The notes under the pieces were generated by a model. It ran no database searches. It was given only the letters and a program-made list of their open reading frames with translations, and was not told where the DNA came from. This document shows positions 34,202 through 43,561 of a DNA stretch of 64,000 nt, in pieces; the stretch's first letter is position 1, and the number at the start of each line of letters is the position of its first letter. The translations under genes and the position numbers were made by a program. Source of the stretch: Planctomycetota bacterium (GTDB lineage: Bacteria; Planctomycetota; J058; JAJDCQ01); contig JAJDCQ010000107.1 of the NCBI GenBank assembly GCA_029260755.1, positions 1-64,000 of the forward strand, written 5' to 3'.

Positions 34202-35329
34202 ATGGAAGCCCCCGCCGACGCGCCCGCCCCGACCGACGCCGCCACCGCGCCGGCCGACACCCCCGCGCCGGCCCCGTCGCGCCGTCGCCGCCGCGCCGGT
34301 CAGGCGCTGCTCGTCGTCGCGGTCCTGGGGGTCCTCTCGGGGACCGCCTACCTCGGGCTGGTCGACCACCTCCCGCTCGCGGCCGACGCGCGCCTGGCCG
34401 CTCCGCTCCCGGCCGAGGTCGACGCCCGCCTCCGCTGCGCGGACGATGCCCCGCTCGAGGTCGAGATCGAACGCGAGGACGTGGTCTCCGGCCACCGGGT
34501 GATCCACGGAAAGATCGCGGTCCGCCGCTCCGGCGAGGACGAGTCGCTCTGGGTCCCCTTCCACTTCTACCGGTCCGATCTCGACGCAGTCGTCAGCGCC
34601 GAGGCCCCGCCCGTCCGGCGCCCCGCCATCGTCGTCAGCCCGATCACGAACGGTCCGAACAAGGTCGCCAGGATCGTCGCAGACGACCTCGCCAGCCACG
34701 GCTTCCACGCGGTGATCGTCGATCGCCCCGCCGGCGAGGGCGCCGAGAAGGCGAAGGTCGAGCTCGAGGCGCTCGAGGTCGAGATGCGCGACGCGGTCGC
34801 CGCGCGCCGCCGGGTGATCGACTGGCTGCTCGAGCGACCCGACGTCGACCCGAGCCGGATCGGCGCCTACGGCGTGAGCCTCGGCGGCATCCTCACCGTC
34901 TCGCTGACCGCGGCCGATGACCGGATCCGCGCGTCGGTCGCCGTCATGGCCGGCGGCGACCTCCCCGCGGTGATCGCCCGGTCGGTCGAGCCCGAGTGCC
35001 GCAGCCTCGCCGTCCACAACGGCGTCTCCGAGGACGCCCCGACGTCGGCCGAGATCGCCGCGTTCGAGGAGAAGGCGCGCGCGATCGTGCTCACCGACCC
35101 GCTCGTCCTCGCCCCCCACATCGACCCGCGCGAGATCTTCCTGATCACCACCCGGCGCGACACGAGCGTCCCGAGCTTCCTCCAGGACCGCCTCCGCGAC
35201 GCGCTCGGCGGCCCCGAGACGGTCTCGCTCCCGACGGGCCACTACTCGGCGATCCTGTACCTGCCGATCGTCAAGCGCCGCGCCCGCGAGTTCCTGAACC
35301 GCCGCCTCGAGATCACCCCCACGCGCTAG
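34202..35329 (+). CDS. Membrane-anchored alpha/beta hydrolase
   Basis: 375 residues. An Ala/Pro-rich N-terminus and one membrane helix (ALLVVAVLGVLSGTAYLGLV) precede an alpha/beta-hydrolase domain. The nucleophile elbow is GVSLGG with Ser226, the acid is probably Asp320 (RRDTSVP) and the base His347 (TGHYSA), spaced as expected. It looks like the dienelactone-hydrolase/prolyl-oligopeptidase branch (an esterase or peptidase). The anchor and lack of a cleavable signal suggest the catalytic domain is outside the cytoplasm. It follows the unknown secreted protein gene by 18 bp. Substrate unknown. Confidence 0.85.
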   Translation: MEAPADAPAPTDAATAPADTPAPAPSRRRRRAGQALLVVAVLGVLSGTAYLGLVDHLPLAADARLAAPLPAEVDARLRCADDAPLEVEIEREDVVSGHRVIHGKIAVRRSGEDESLWVPFHFYRSDLDAVVSAEAPPVRRPAIVVSPITNGPNKVARIVADDLASHGFHAVIVDRPAGEGAEKAKVELEALEVEMRDAVAARRRVIDWLLERPDVDPSRIGAYGVSLGGILTVSLTAADDRIRASVAVMAGGDLPAVIARSVEPECRSLAVHNGVSEDAPTSAEIAAFEEKARAIVLTDPLVLAPHIDPREIFLITTRRDTSVPSFLQDRLRDALGGPETVSLPTGHYSAILYLPIVKRRAREFLNRRLEITPTR

Positions 35330-35766
35330 CAGGGGCTATCGAGCTCGTTCAGGTGCCGATGAGCTCGCTTTCGGCGAGCAGGATGTCACCACGGAGACAC
35401 GGAGGACACGGAGGATTCACGGAGACGCGCGGGCGGCGCCTACCGGGTTGGTTGGTGTCGCTTCGCGACGAGGATGGAACCACCGAGGCACGGAGGCACG
35501 GAGGAGCTTCGGGTGCGCAAGATCTCCGTCGAAGAGAACGGACGGACGGATGGACGAGCGGACGAACGGACGAACGAGCGCGTTCAACCCGGATCGAGCT
35601 CCTCGCGTCTTCTCCGGGAATCCTCCGTGTCCTCCGTGTCTCCGTGGTTTCATCCTCTTCGCCGAAGGCGAAGCCGGGGGGCCGCCGCCTGAGCGAGGTT
35701 GATAGCCCTATGTGGGCTAGTCGACCCCTCTTTGCGCCTCGCGCGAGGCCGGGTCACCATCCCGGC
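35330..35766. other. Intergenic region filled by hairpin element E2
   Basis: 437 bp between the hydrolase and the next kinase. No convincing gene: short frames inside are low-complexity translations of the repeats. It holds element E2 and, in its loop, a degenerate GGAC/GAAC tandem tract at about 35538-35580. In-frame starts upstream of the kinase (35710 and earlier) fall in this region. Confidence 0.75.
35388..35648. repeat. Short-period hairpin element E2 (CACGGAG class)
   Basis: Arms 35388-35417 and 35619-35648 are perfectly reverse-complementary over 30 bp. Imperfect pairing extends inward by about 8 bp and outward to about 35369 and 35668. The core CACGGAG recurs every 8-11 nt. Inside the 201-nt loop a second left-type arm (about 35476-35507, with GAGGCACGGAGGCACGGAGG) has no matching partner. 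It starts 58 bp after the hydrolase stop. Confidence 0.85.
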
Positions 35767-38700
35767 GTGAGCGCCTCGTCTCTGCCTCCGCCACCTCCCC
35801 CGGCGCCTCGCCCGCCAATGCCGACGATCGGTCGCTACCTCGTCAGCGCCGAGCTCGGCCGTGGCGGGATGGGCGTCGTCTACCGCGCGCGCGATCCGCA
35901 GCTCGGGCGCGAGGTGGCGATCAAGGTGCTCCTCGCCTCGGCGGCCGGCCCGCAGGAGATCGCCCGCTTCGAGCGCGAGGCCCGGGCGGCGGCGCGCCTC
36001 GACCATCCCGGCGTCGTCGCGGTCCACGAGGTCGGCGTCGATCACGGCGGCCCGTTCATCGTGATGGACTTCGTCCCCGGGGAGACCCTCGCCGCGTCGA
36101 TCCGTCGCGAGCGCCTGCCGCCCCGCGAGGTCGCCCGGATCGTCCGCGACGTCGCCCTCGCCGTGCAGCACGCGCACGAGGCGGGCGTCATCCATCGCGA
36201 CATCAAGCCCGCGAACGTCCTCCTCGGCGCCGACGGGCGCCCGCGCCTCGGCGACTTCGGCCTCGCCCGCGACGCGGGCAGCCACCAGCTCACCGTGACG
36301 GGGCAGGTGCTCGGCACGCCGTCGTACATGGCTCCCGAGCAGGCCGGCGACGAGGCGTCGACCCACGGCCCGGCCATCGACGTCTACGGCCTCGGCGGGC
36401 TGCTCTACGCCGGGCTGACCGGGCGCCCGCCGGTCGAGGCGGAGACGGCGGCCGCCCTCATCAAGAAGGTGCTCCTCGACGACCCCGACCCGCCCCGCCG
36501 ACTCGCGCCGACCGTCCACCTCGACCTCGAGACGATCACGCTGCGCTGCCTCGAGAAGATCCCTGAGCGACGCTACCCCCGCGCGGCCGACGTCGCCGCC
36601 GAGCTCGGTCGCTTCATCGACGGCGAGGCGATCCAGGCGCGCCCCCTCGGGCGGCTCGGGCGGGCGCGGCGATGGGCGGGGCGGAACCGCCTGACGACGG
36701 CGGCGGTGACCGTGCTCGGCGTGGCGCTGCTCGGGTCGGTCGCGGTCGGCGCGGAGCTGCTTCGACGGGAGCGGCGGCGCCCGATCGAGGAGGCGCGCGC
36801 GAACGCGGAGGCGGCCTGGATACGGTTCGATGACGTGAAGGAGGGAAGGGCCGACGAGGCGCTCGCCGCCGGGCTCGACGCGCTCGAGGCGGGCTCGCGG
36901 GTCGTGGCGCTCGATCCGGCGCCGGCCCTCGCCGCGCGAGCGGCCGAGGCGGCGTTCTGGCTCGGCGACATCGCCGAGCGCGACGAACAATGGAGCGTCG
37001 CGGAGGTGGCGTTCGAGAAGGCGGGGACGTTCGCTCGCGACCCGACCCGACGGGGTGACGCCGAGCGACGCGCCGCGGGGGTGCTCGCCGCGCGGGACCG
37101 ACGCGTGGCCGAGGAGGAGGGGATCGTCCGCGAGCTGCTCCGGCAGGGGGGCGCCGGCGAGCTCACCCGAAAGCGCGGCGGCTGGGAGGACGCCCTGTTC
37201 GAGCTGGTCCGGCTCGACGGGCCCGCCACCGCGCGGCTGCTCGCCGCCGAGCTCGGCCGGGTCACGGCGGAGCTGAAGAGGTCGCTGCGTGAGCTCTACG
37301 GCGCCCTCGCCGAGCCGACCGAGGAGGAGGCGGCGGTCGGGCTCGCGAGGATCGAGGGAATCGACGTCGCCCTCGAGGCGTCGCTCGGTGGGCGCCTCGA
37401 TGCCGCCGCCGCGGCGACGCTCGGACGGGCCGAGCGGCGGCTCCAGGCACGGACGTGGCGGGCAACGGACGACGTGCTCGGCCACCGGGACGTCACCAGT
37501 CTGGTCGTGAGCACCCAGGAGGAGGCGGTCGGCGTCTCGCGGCTTCGCGGGGCGCGCCTGTGCTGCGACGCGCTCGGGCGGATCGGCCGGTCGCTGTCCG
37601 ACGACGCGGCTCGCCGCGAGGTCATCGACGCGCTGGGCGCCTACCTCCGTGCCGAGAGGAACGAGCGCCGGGCTGTCCAGGCGGCGTTGGCGCTCTGCAC
37701 GATCGGCGGCGACGTCGGCCGGCCGCTCGTCGCCGCGCACCACCAGTTCGGCCGGAACGGGGCGCTCTGGAAGCAGGTCCGGCGCTACCTCGCCCGGGAG
37801 GACAGCCGCGTCTCGATCGTCGAGGCCGAGGGCGCGGACGCGCTCGTCGACCGGGCGTTGCTGCGCCGGGCGAAGGTCGATGGCGTCGGCGCCCGCGCCG
37901 ACCTCGATCGGGCGATCGCGCTCGAGCCGCGGAACGTGCGGGCGATCACCGAGCGCGGCCAGCTCCGGCGGGCGGATGACCCGGCCGGCGCGCTCGCCGA
38001 CTTCGAGCGCGCGCTCGAGATCGACCCGCGCTGGGTCCGGGCGCTGACCGGGCGGTCACGCCAGCGGCGCATCGCCGGCGATACGGCCGGGGCCGAAGCG
38101 GACCTCGACGCGGCGATCGAGATCGACCCCGATGACCCGACCCCCTGGCACATGCGCGGGCGGCTCAAGGTGATCACCGGCCGGCTCGTCGAGGCGCGCG
38201 AGGACTATCACCACGCCGCCCGGCTCGCGCCGCGGTTCTCGCCGAGCTGGGTCGCGCTCGGGGTCACCTACCAGCGGCTGGGCGACGGCGCGTCCGCCCT
38301 CGCCGCGCTGAACCGGGCCGTTCGGGTCGAGCCGAACGACCCGGTCGCCCTCTCGAACCGCGGGATGGTCCTCCGGGAGTTCTTCGGGGATCACGAGAGC
38401 GCGCGCGACGACCTGGCTCGCGCCGTCGAGCTCGAGCCGGAGCAGTCTCGGTTCTGGATCAACCATGGTCTCGTCCTGATCGACCTGAGCGAGCTCCACG
38501 CAGCGATCGAGAGCTTCGATCACGCGATCGAGCTCGACGCCGGCATCGCGCAGGCGTGGGAGGGGCGGGCGGTCGCGCGGGCGAACGCGGGCGACGTCGT
38601 CGGAGCGACCGCCGATCTCGACCGAGCGCTCGAGCTCGACCCGGCCCTGCCGGGCGCGTGGGTCGCGCGCGGCACGATCGCGCGGGTCCGCGGTGACCTC

Positions 38701-39309
38701 GATCGAGCCCTCGAAGACCTGCGCCGCGGGATCGAGCTGCGCCCCGACGATCATGGCGCCTGGGCGCACCTCGGCATCCTCCATCGCCGGCGCGGCGAGC
38801 TCGAGGCGGCGCTCCGCGCGTTCTCGAACGCGCGGAGGCTGGTGCCGCGCTCTCCGTTCTACCACCAGCAGATCGCCCTCGTCCTCGTGGAGCTCGGACG
38901 GACGGCCGAGGCGCTCGATGCGCTCGACGAGGCCGTCTCGATCGATCCGCGCAACGGGGTGCCGCTCGCCCGGCGCGCCGACCTGCGCCGCGCCCACGGC
39001 GACCTCGCCGGCGCCCTGGTTGACGCCGAGGCCGCCGCGCTCCGTTCCCCACGGTCTCCCGAGGCGTGGCACGCCCTCGGCCTTGCCCGCTCGGCGTCGG
39101 GCGACCTCGAGGGCGCTTCGGTTGCCTTCGGTCGGGCGGTCGAGGCGCATCCGCGGCGTCCTCAGTCGCTCCTCCGCCGCGGCACCGTCCGGGCCCGTCT
39201 CGGGCAGGCGACCGCCGCCCGGGCCGACCTCGAGCGGGTGCTCGAGCTCGCGCCCGACTCCCCCTGGGCCGAGGAGGCTCGCTCGGCGCTCGCCCGCCTC
39301 CCGCGCTGA
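35767..39309 (+). CDS. Ser/Thr protein kinase with membrane segment and TPR tail
   Basis: About 1180 residues from GTG 35767; alternatives are ATG 35818, just before the kinase fold, and ATG 35710. A Pro-rich head leads into MPTIGRYLVSAELGRGGMGV, VAIKVL, HRDIKPAN (HRD 143-145), DFG 163-165 and YMAPEQ, a complete Hanks kinase. One hydrophobic segment (about 310-330) follows the kinase. Then comes a region of about 370 residues shared with the kinase at 45928, and roughly 13 TPR units (about 670-1175; for example RAITERGQLRRADDPAGALA). It is probably a membrane kinase with an extracytoplasmic TPR interaction surface. Partners unknown. Confidence 0.9.
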   Translation: MSASSLPPPPPPAPRPPMPTIGRYLVSAELGRGGMGVVYRARDPQLGREVAIKVLLASAAGPQEIARFEREARAAARLDHPGVVAVHEVGVDHGGPFIVMDFVPGETLAASIRRERLPPREVARIVRDVALAVQHAHEAGVIHRDIKPANVLLGADGRPRLGDFGLARDAGSHQLTVTGQVLGTPSYMAPEQAGDEASTHGPAIDVYGLGGLLYAGLTGRPPVEAETAAALIKKVLLDDPDPPRRLAPTVHLDLETITLRCLEKIPERRYPRAADVAAELGRFIDGEAIQARPLGRLGRARRWAGRNRLTTAAVTVLGVALLGSVAVGAELLRRERRRPIEEARANAEAAWIRFDDVKEGRADEALAAGLDALEAGSRVVALDPAPALAARAAEAAFWLGDIAERDEQWSVAEVAFEKAGTFARDPTRRGDAERRAAGVLAARDRRVAEEEGIVRELLRQGGAGELTRKRGGWEDALFELVRLDGPATARLLAAELGRVTAELKRSLRELYGALAEPTEEEAAVGLARIEGIDVALEASLGGRLDAAAAATLGRAERRLQARTWRATDDVLGHRDVTSLVVSTQEEAVGVSRLRGARLCCDALGRIGRSLSDDAARREVIDALGAYLRAERNERRAVQAALALCTIGGDVGRPLVAAHHQFGRNGALWKQVRRYLAREDSRVSIVEAEGADALVDRALLRRAKVDGVGARADLDRAIALEPRNVRAITERGQLRRADDPAGALADFERALEIDPRWVRALTGRSRQRRIAGDTAGAEADLDAAIEIDPDDPTPWHMRGRLKVITGRLVEAREDYHHAARLAPRFSPSWVALGVTYQRLGDGASALAALNRAVRVEPNDPVALSNRGMVLREFFGDHESARDDLARAVELEPEQSRFWINHGLVLIDLSELHAAIESFDHAIELDAGIAQAWEGRAVARANAGDVVGATADLDRALELDPALPGAWVARGTIARVRGDLDRALEDLRRGIELRPDDHGAWAHLGILHRRRGELEAALRAFSNARRLVPRSPFYHQQIALVLVELGRTAEALDALDEAVSIDPRNGVPLARRADLRRAHGDLAGALVDAEAAALRSPRSPEAWHALGLARSASGDLEGASVAFGRAVEAHPRRPQSLLRRGTVRARLGQATAARADLERVLELAPDSPWAEEARSALARLPR

Positions 39310-39370
39310 CTCCGGGCCGTCGTCTCGCGGCGACAGGTGTCGCTGAATGACCACGGATGTTCGGGTCTCC

Positions 39371-39400
39371 TTGAAGGCGTTTCTCGCGCGGGACTATAAT
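39371..39400 (+). promoter_or_regulatory. Near-consensus sigma-70-type promoter
   Basis: TTGAAG (39371-39376), an 18-bp spacer, then exact TATAAT (39395-39400). GGAGGT at 39415-39420 and the TTG start at 39429 follow, giving a leader of about 22 nt. It is the best promoter match in the window. Confidence 0.75.
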
Positions 39401-39428
39401 CCATCGGCTCCTTCGGAGGTGTCGCCGC

Positions 39429-40544
39429 TTGGGAACGTTCGGTTCGAGAGGTCTGCGCGCGGTCGCGATTCTGCTCGCGGTCGTGGCGCTCCCCGCCGCG
39501 ACGCTCATCGCGGGCCCCGGCGGGGACGAACGGGACTCGACCGAGGTGGCGCCCGGCCAGCCGAGCGACGCCCCGCCGATCCTTCCGCAGCGACTCGAGG
39601 ATCCCGAGGTCACCCCCGAGTGCGAGGCGGCGATTCGCGACGGGCTCGCCTTCCTGGCCAAGAGCCAGCAGCGATCGGGTCGCTTCCCCGCAGTGCTCTC
39701 CTACCACGTCTCGGTCACCTCGCTCGCCGGCCTCGCCTTCCTCGCGGCCGGCGAGACGCCCGAGCGCGGCCCCTACGCGGCGACCGTCCGCCGCGCCCTC
39801 GACTTCATCCTGAACAACCAGCAGAGCACCGGCCTCTTCTTCGACCACGGGATCTTCCGGGTCGTCGACCGTCCGATGCACGGGCACGGCTTCGCGACCC
39901 TCTTCGTCGCGAGCGCGTACGGGCAGACGACCGACCCCGTCCTGCGCCGCCGCTGCCGCGACGCCCTGCACGAGGCGATCGCTCTGACCGCGCGGACCCA
40001 GTCGCGCGATGGCGGCTGGCACTACATGCCCGAGAGCGGGCAGGACGAGGGCTCGGTCACCATCACCCAGATCCAGGGGATGCGCGCCGCGCGGAACGCC
40101 GGGATCGACGTGCCCAAGGCGACGATCGATCGCGCCGTCGACTACATCCGGCGGAGCCAGCAGCCCGACGGCGGCGTCCGTTACACGATCCGCCACGGCG
40201 ACACGAGCGTCGCCCTGACGGTGGCCGGGATCGCGGTCATGAACGGCGCCGGTCGCTACGACGGGCCCGAGATCGAGAAGGCCTGGAAGTACGTCGACCT
40301 CAACATGGATGTGAGCAAGCGAACCGCCTTCTTCTACTACACCCACTTCTACGCCGCCCAGGCGCACCACACCCGGGGCGGTCAGCGCTGGCTCGCCTAC
40401 TGGCCGCGGATCCGGGATCAGCTCCTCCGGATGCGCGGCTCGGGACCCTCCTGGAACAGCAAGTACGGCCGCGTCTACGCGACGGCGCTCGCGCTGCTGA
40501 CCCTGGAGGTCCCGTATCGTTACCTGCCGCTCTACGAGCGGTGA
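39429..40544 (+). CDS. Secreted prenyltransferase/squalene-cyclase-like repeat protein
   Basis: 371 residues from a TTG supported by a perfect Shine-Dalgarno sequence (GGAGGT, 8 nt upstream) and a promoter. The signal peptide is RAVAILLAVVALPAATLIAG. The alpha/alpha-toroid repeats of the terpenoid-cyclase/prenyltransferase fold follow: DGLAFLAKSQQRSGRFPAVL, ALDFILNNQQSTGLFFDHGI, RTQSRDGGWHYMPESG, YIRRSQQPDGGVRYTI (repeat signature Q-x-x-x-G-x-W/F). The cyclase DXDD motif is absent, so it is not a squalene cyclase. This family is common and uncharacterised in planctomycetes and is probably an exported structural or binding protein. Confidence 0.86.
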   Translation: MGTFGSRGLRAVAILLAVVALPAATLIAGPGGDERDSTEVAPGQPSDAPPILPQRLEDPEVTPECEAAIRDGLAFLAKSQQRSGRFPAVLSYHVSVTSLAGLAFLAAGETPERGPYAATVRRALDFILNNQQSTGLFFDHGIFRVVDRPMHGHGFATLFVASAYGQTTDPVLRRRCRDALHEAIALTARTQSRDGGWHYMPESGQDEGSVTITQIQGMRAARNAGIDVPKATIDRAVDYIRRSQQPDGGVRYTIRHGDTSVALTVAGIAVMNGAGRYDGPEIEKAWKYVDLNMDVSKRTAFFYYTHFYAAQAHHTRGGQRWLAYWPRIRDQLLRMRGSGPSWNSKYGRVYATALALLTLEVPYRYLPLYER

Positions 40545-40594
40545 GCGAGCCGATGGCCGGGAGAAGCGGGCCGGTCGGAGAGTCGAGAGAGACC

Positions 40595-43561
40595 ATGGCA
40601 CAGGATCCGAAGGCCGCCTCGGAGCGAGGAGGGCGACCCCCGTCGGCGGGGGACCCGCCCGAGATCGTCCGTGAGGTCTCCGACCCGCACGATCACGCCG
40701 ACCTCGACGAGCTCGACAGCAGCCCCGGCACGATGGGCGCGCAGCGGGCCGACGCGGACGTGCGGGGCGCGAGCGAGTCACGCCGCATGCCGGTCTCGGC
40801 CGGCCCCGCGTTCTCGGTCGCGCCGGCCGGCGAGCAGGACGAGGACGAGGAGATCTGTCACTGGGCGGTCCTCTACGGAGTGACCGATCTCATCAGCGCG
40901 AAGACGTTCGACATCGACCGGACGGCCGCGTCGATCCTGAGCGTCGCCCTGCGCCTGACCGGCGGCGAGGCGGGCTTCATCGCCGTCCACGACGAGGCCC
41001 GCGAGCTGGTCGTCCGGGCCGCGCACCGGGTCGATCCGATGGCCGCCCTCGAGGATCCGACGGTCGCCGACCTGACCCGCGAGGCGATGGACGGCAACGT
41101 GGTCGGGACGCGCGACGCGGTCGGCCTGGGGCGGGCGTTCGTCCGTCCGGGGCCGGCGAGCACGATCGTCGCCCCGCTCAAGATCCGGCTCCGACAGCGG
41201 CCGGGCGTGACCCACGAGCGCCGGCGCTACCCCGAGGCGACCCTCGTCAAGCAGATCGGCGTCCTCTTCGTCGCCCGCGCCCCGAACGCGCCGTCGTCGC
41301 CCGACCTGGCCGAGATGGTCCGCACCTACGCCGAGCACGCCACGGCGATGCTCATCAACGCCGAGCTCTACCACGCCGCGACCCACGACAAGTCGACCGG
41401 CTACGCCAACCGTCGCGAGCTCGAGAACATCCTCGGCGTCGAGATGACGCTCGCGCAGCATCAGAACACGCCGCTTGGGCTGATCATGGTCGGGATCGAC
41501 GATCCCCGGGCGCGCGATCACGAGCTCACCCGGATCCGGAGCGACCGGGTGGTCGAGCGCTGCGCCCGGGTGATCCGGAGCGTCCTGCGCGACAACGACA
41601 CCTGCGTCCGCTACGGCAACCAGGAGTTCTCGATCATCCTCCCGAACGCCGACGTCAGCGGCGTCGGCACCGTCGCGGAGAAGGTCCGCCGCGCCGTCGC
41701 CGACTACCCCGGCTTCGGCCGCGCGAAGATGACGATCTCCGCCGGCGGGAGCGTCTTCCCCTACCACGCCCGCGGGCGGGACGAGCTCGTCCGCAAGGCC
41801 GATCAGTCGCTCTACCTCGCCAAGAGCGAGGGCGGCGATCGGTGCGTCACCTGGTCGCGGTCGATTCCGAACTACGCGATGCGGGCCGATCGCCTGATGG
41901 GGATCGTCACCGGCGAGGAGAGCCGCGACTACCGCAACGTGATGACGCTCCTCGACATGATCGTCGCGGTGAACCTCATCACCGACCGCCGGAAGCTGCT
42001 CCAGCGCATCACCGACATGATGATCGAGCTCGCCGACTCCGAGCGGGGCATCGTCCTGCTGAGCGAGGGCGAGACCGAAGGCGTGCGCGCCGTCATCGCG
42101 CAGGACGCGCGGATGAACGAGATCGAGCCGACGGCGTTCGCGCAGCTCGCCGTCGACCGTTCGTTCGAGAGCGGCGAGGTGATCTGCTTCGTCGGCGGCG
42201 ACGGCGGCGACGGGGTGCGGCTCGACGCGGCCGTCTCCGGCGGGGGCGTCCTCTCGGGCGAGGACGGGCTGAGCGACGAGCAGCTCGAGGAGGCGCTCCG
42301 CGCCCTCGGCGTGAAGTCGATGATCTGCCTGCCGCTGCCGGTCCAGGACCGGATCGTCGGCGTCCTCTACCTCGACAGCAAGCAGGTGAGCCCGACCTTC
42401 TCCGAGAGCGATCTCATCTTCGTCCGGGCGCTCGCCCGACAGATCGGCACGGCGATCGAGGCGAGTCGTCTCTACGAGTCGACGATGCAGCGCGGCGTCG
42501 AGGTCGAGGAGTTCGCCAAGCGGCTCACCCAGAAGGTCGAGGCGCAGGCGAGCGAGCTCACCAACCTCGAGAAGAGCCTGAGCGAGCTCAAGCTCAAGTA
42601 CGACTACGGCAACATCGTCGGCAAGAGCCGGCCGATGCGCGAGATCTTCCAGCTCCTCGACAAGATCACCGAGAGCAACGTCCCGGTCCTGATCCAGGGC
42701 GAGACGGGCACGGGCAAGGAGCTGATCGCGAGGGCGCTCCACTACAACGGTCCGCGCAAGACCAAGGCGTTCGTCACCGTCAACTGCAGCGCGATCACCG
42801 AGACGCTGCTCGAGAGCGAGCTCTTCGGCCACGTGAAGGGCGCGTTCACCGGCGCCGACCAGGACAAGAAGGGCCTCTTCGAGCAGGCCGACGGAGGCAC
42901 GATCTTCCTCGATGAGATCCAGGACATGAGCCGCGGGATGCAGCGCGAGCTCCTCCGGGTGATCCAGGAGAGCGAGATCCGGCGCGTCGGCGGCAAGGAG
43001 ATCATCAAGGTCGACACCCGCGTGATCAGCGCGGTCAACCGCGACCTCAAGGAGCTGCTCGCGAAGGGCGAGTTCCGCCAGGACCTCTACTTCCGCCTCA
43101 ACGTCGTGGCGATCGAGCTCCCGCCGCTCCGTCGGCGCAAGGAGGACATCCCGCTCCTGGTCCAGCACTACCTCCGCGACCTCGGCAAGCGCGAGGGGCG
43201 CCACGTGAAGATCGAGAAGGCGGCGCTGCGGAAGCTGCTGCGGCACGACTGGCCCGGCAACGTGCGCGAGCTCGAGAACTGCCTCGAGAAGACCGTCCTC
43301 ATGCTCGAGGGATCGACGATCACCGAGGACGAGATCATGCTCGACGGCGAGGGCCGGAGCGGGGCGCACCCGTCGTTCTTCGACATGCAGTACAAGGAGG
43401 CGAAGGAGGCGTTCCTGCGGGAGTACCTCTGCCACGTCCTCACCCGCAACAACGGCAACGTCACCCGCGCCAGCCAGGAGAGCGGGATCGTCCGGAGCTC
43501 GTTCCACAAGATCATGCGGAAGCACAACCTGAACGCCCGGGACTTCTACGCGGTCAAGTAG
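40595..43561 (+). CDS. Sigma-54-dependent activator: GAF, degenerate GGDEF, GAF, AAA+, Fis-type HTH
   Basis: 988 residues from ATG 40595 (an in-frame ATG lies at 40553). After an acidic head come a GAF domain (about 90-245) and a GGDEF-like domain (about 260-420; HDKSTGYANRREL). There the signature is GNQEF (341-345) while the inhibitory-site RxxD is intact (RDND 332-335, exactly 5 residues upstream). A second GAF (about 450-630), a coiled coil and the sigma-54 AAA+ domain follow, with Walker A GETGTGKE (702-709), GAFTGA (749-754), FRLNV and WPGNVRELENC. The C-terminal Fis-like HTH is NNGNVTRASQESGIVRSSFH. It should remodel sigma-54 holoenzyme at enhancers. Catalysis by the GGDEF domain is unlikely; c-di-GMP sensing through the I-site is inferred. 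Confidence 0.93.
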   Translation: MAQDPKAASERGGRPPSAGDPPEIVREVSDPHDHADLDELDSSPGTMGAQRADADVRGASESRRMPVSAGPAFSVAPAGEQDEDEEICHWAVLYGVTDLISAKTFDIDRTAASILSVALRLTGGEAGFIAVHDEARELVVRAAHRVDPMAALEDPTVADLTREAMDGNVVGTRDAVGLGRAFVRPGPASTIVAPLKIRLRQRPGVTHERRRYPEATLVKQIGVLFVARAPNAPSSPDLAEMVRTYAEHATAMLINAELYHAATHDKSTGYANRRELENILGVEMTLAQHQNTPLGLIMVGIDDPRARDHELTRIRSDRVVERCARVIRSVLRDNDTCVRYGNQEFSIILPNADVSGVGTVAEKVRRAVADYPGFGRAKMTISAGGSVFPYHARGRDELVRKADQSLYLAKSEGGDRCVTWSRSIPNYAMRADRLMGIVTGEESRDYRNVMTLLDMIVAVNLITDRRKLLQRITDMMIELADSERGIVLLSEGETEGVRAVIAQDARMNEIEPTAFAQLAVDRSFESGEVICFVGGDGGDGVRLDAAVSGGGVLSGEDGLSDEQLEEALRALGVKSMICLPLPVQDRIVGVLYLDSKQVSPTFSESDLIFVRALARQIGTAIEASRLYESTMQRGVEVEEFAKRLTQKVEAQASELTNLEKSLSELKLKYDYGNIVGKSRPMREIFQLLDKITESNVPVLIQGETGTGKELIARALHYNGPRKTKAFVTVNCSAITETLLESELFGHVKGAFTGADQDKKGLFEQADGGTIFLDEIQDMSRGMQRELLRVIQESEIRRVGGKEIIKVDTRVISAVNRDLKELLAKGEFRQDLYFRLNVVAIELPPLRRRKEDIPLLVQHYLRDLGKREGRHVKIEKAALRKLLRHDWPGNVRELENCLEKTVLMLEGSTITEDEIMLDGEGRSGAHPSFFDMQYKEAKEAFLREYLCHVLTRNNGNVTRASQESGIVRSSFHKIMRKHNLNARDFYAVK

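Noticed and set aside
30527..35242. Minus-strand open frame of about 1570 codons opposite five plus-strand genes
   Set aside because: It crosses a clear terminator and four or more genes with signal peptides, FHA and hydrolase motifs. Its own translation has no family features.
35448..35702. Overlapping short frames within element E2
   Set aside because: Composed of repeat-derived residues only (RRHGG, RTDERTNER); the DNA repeat explains them.
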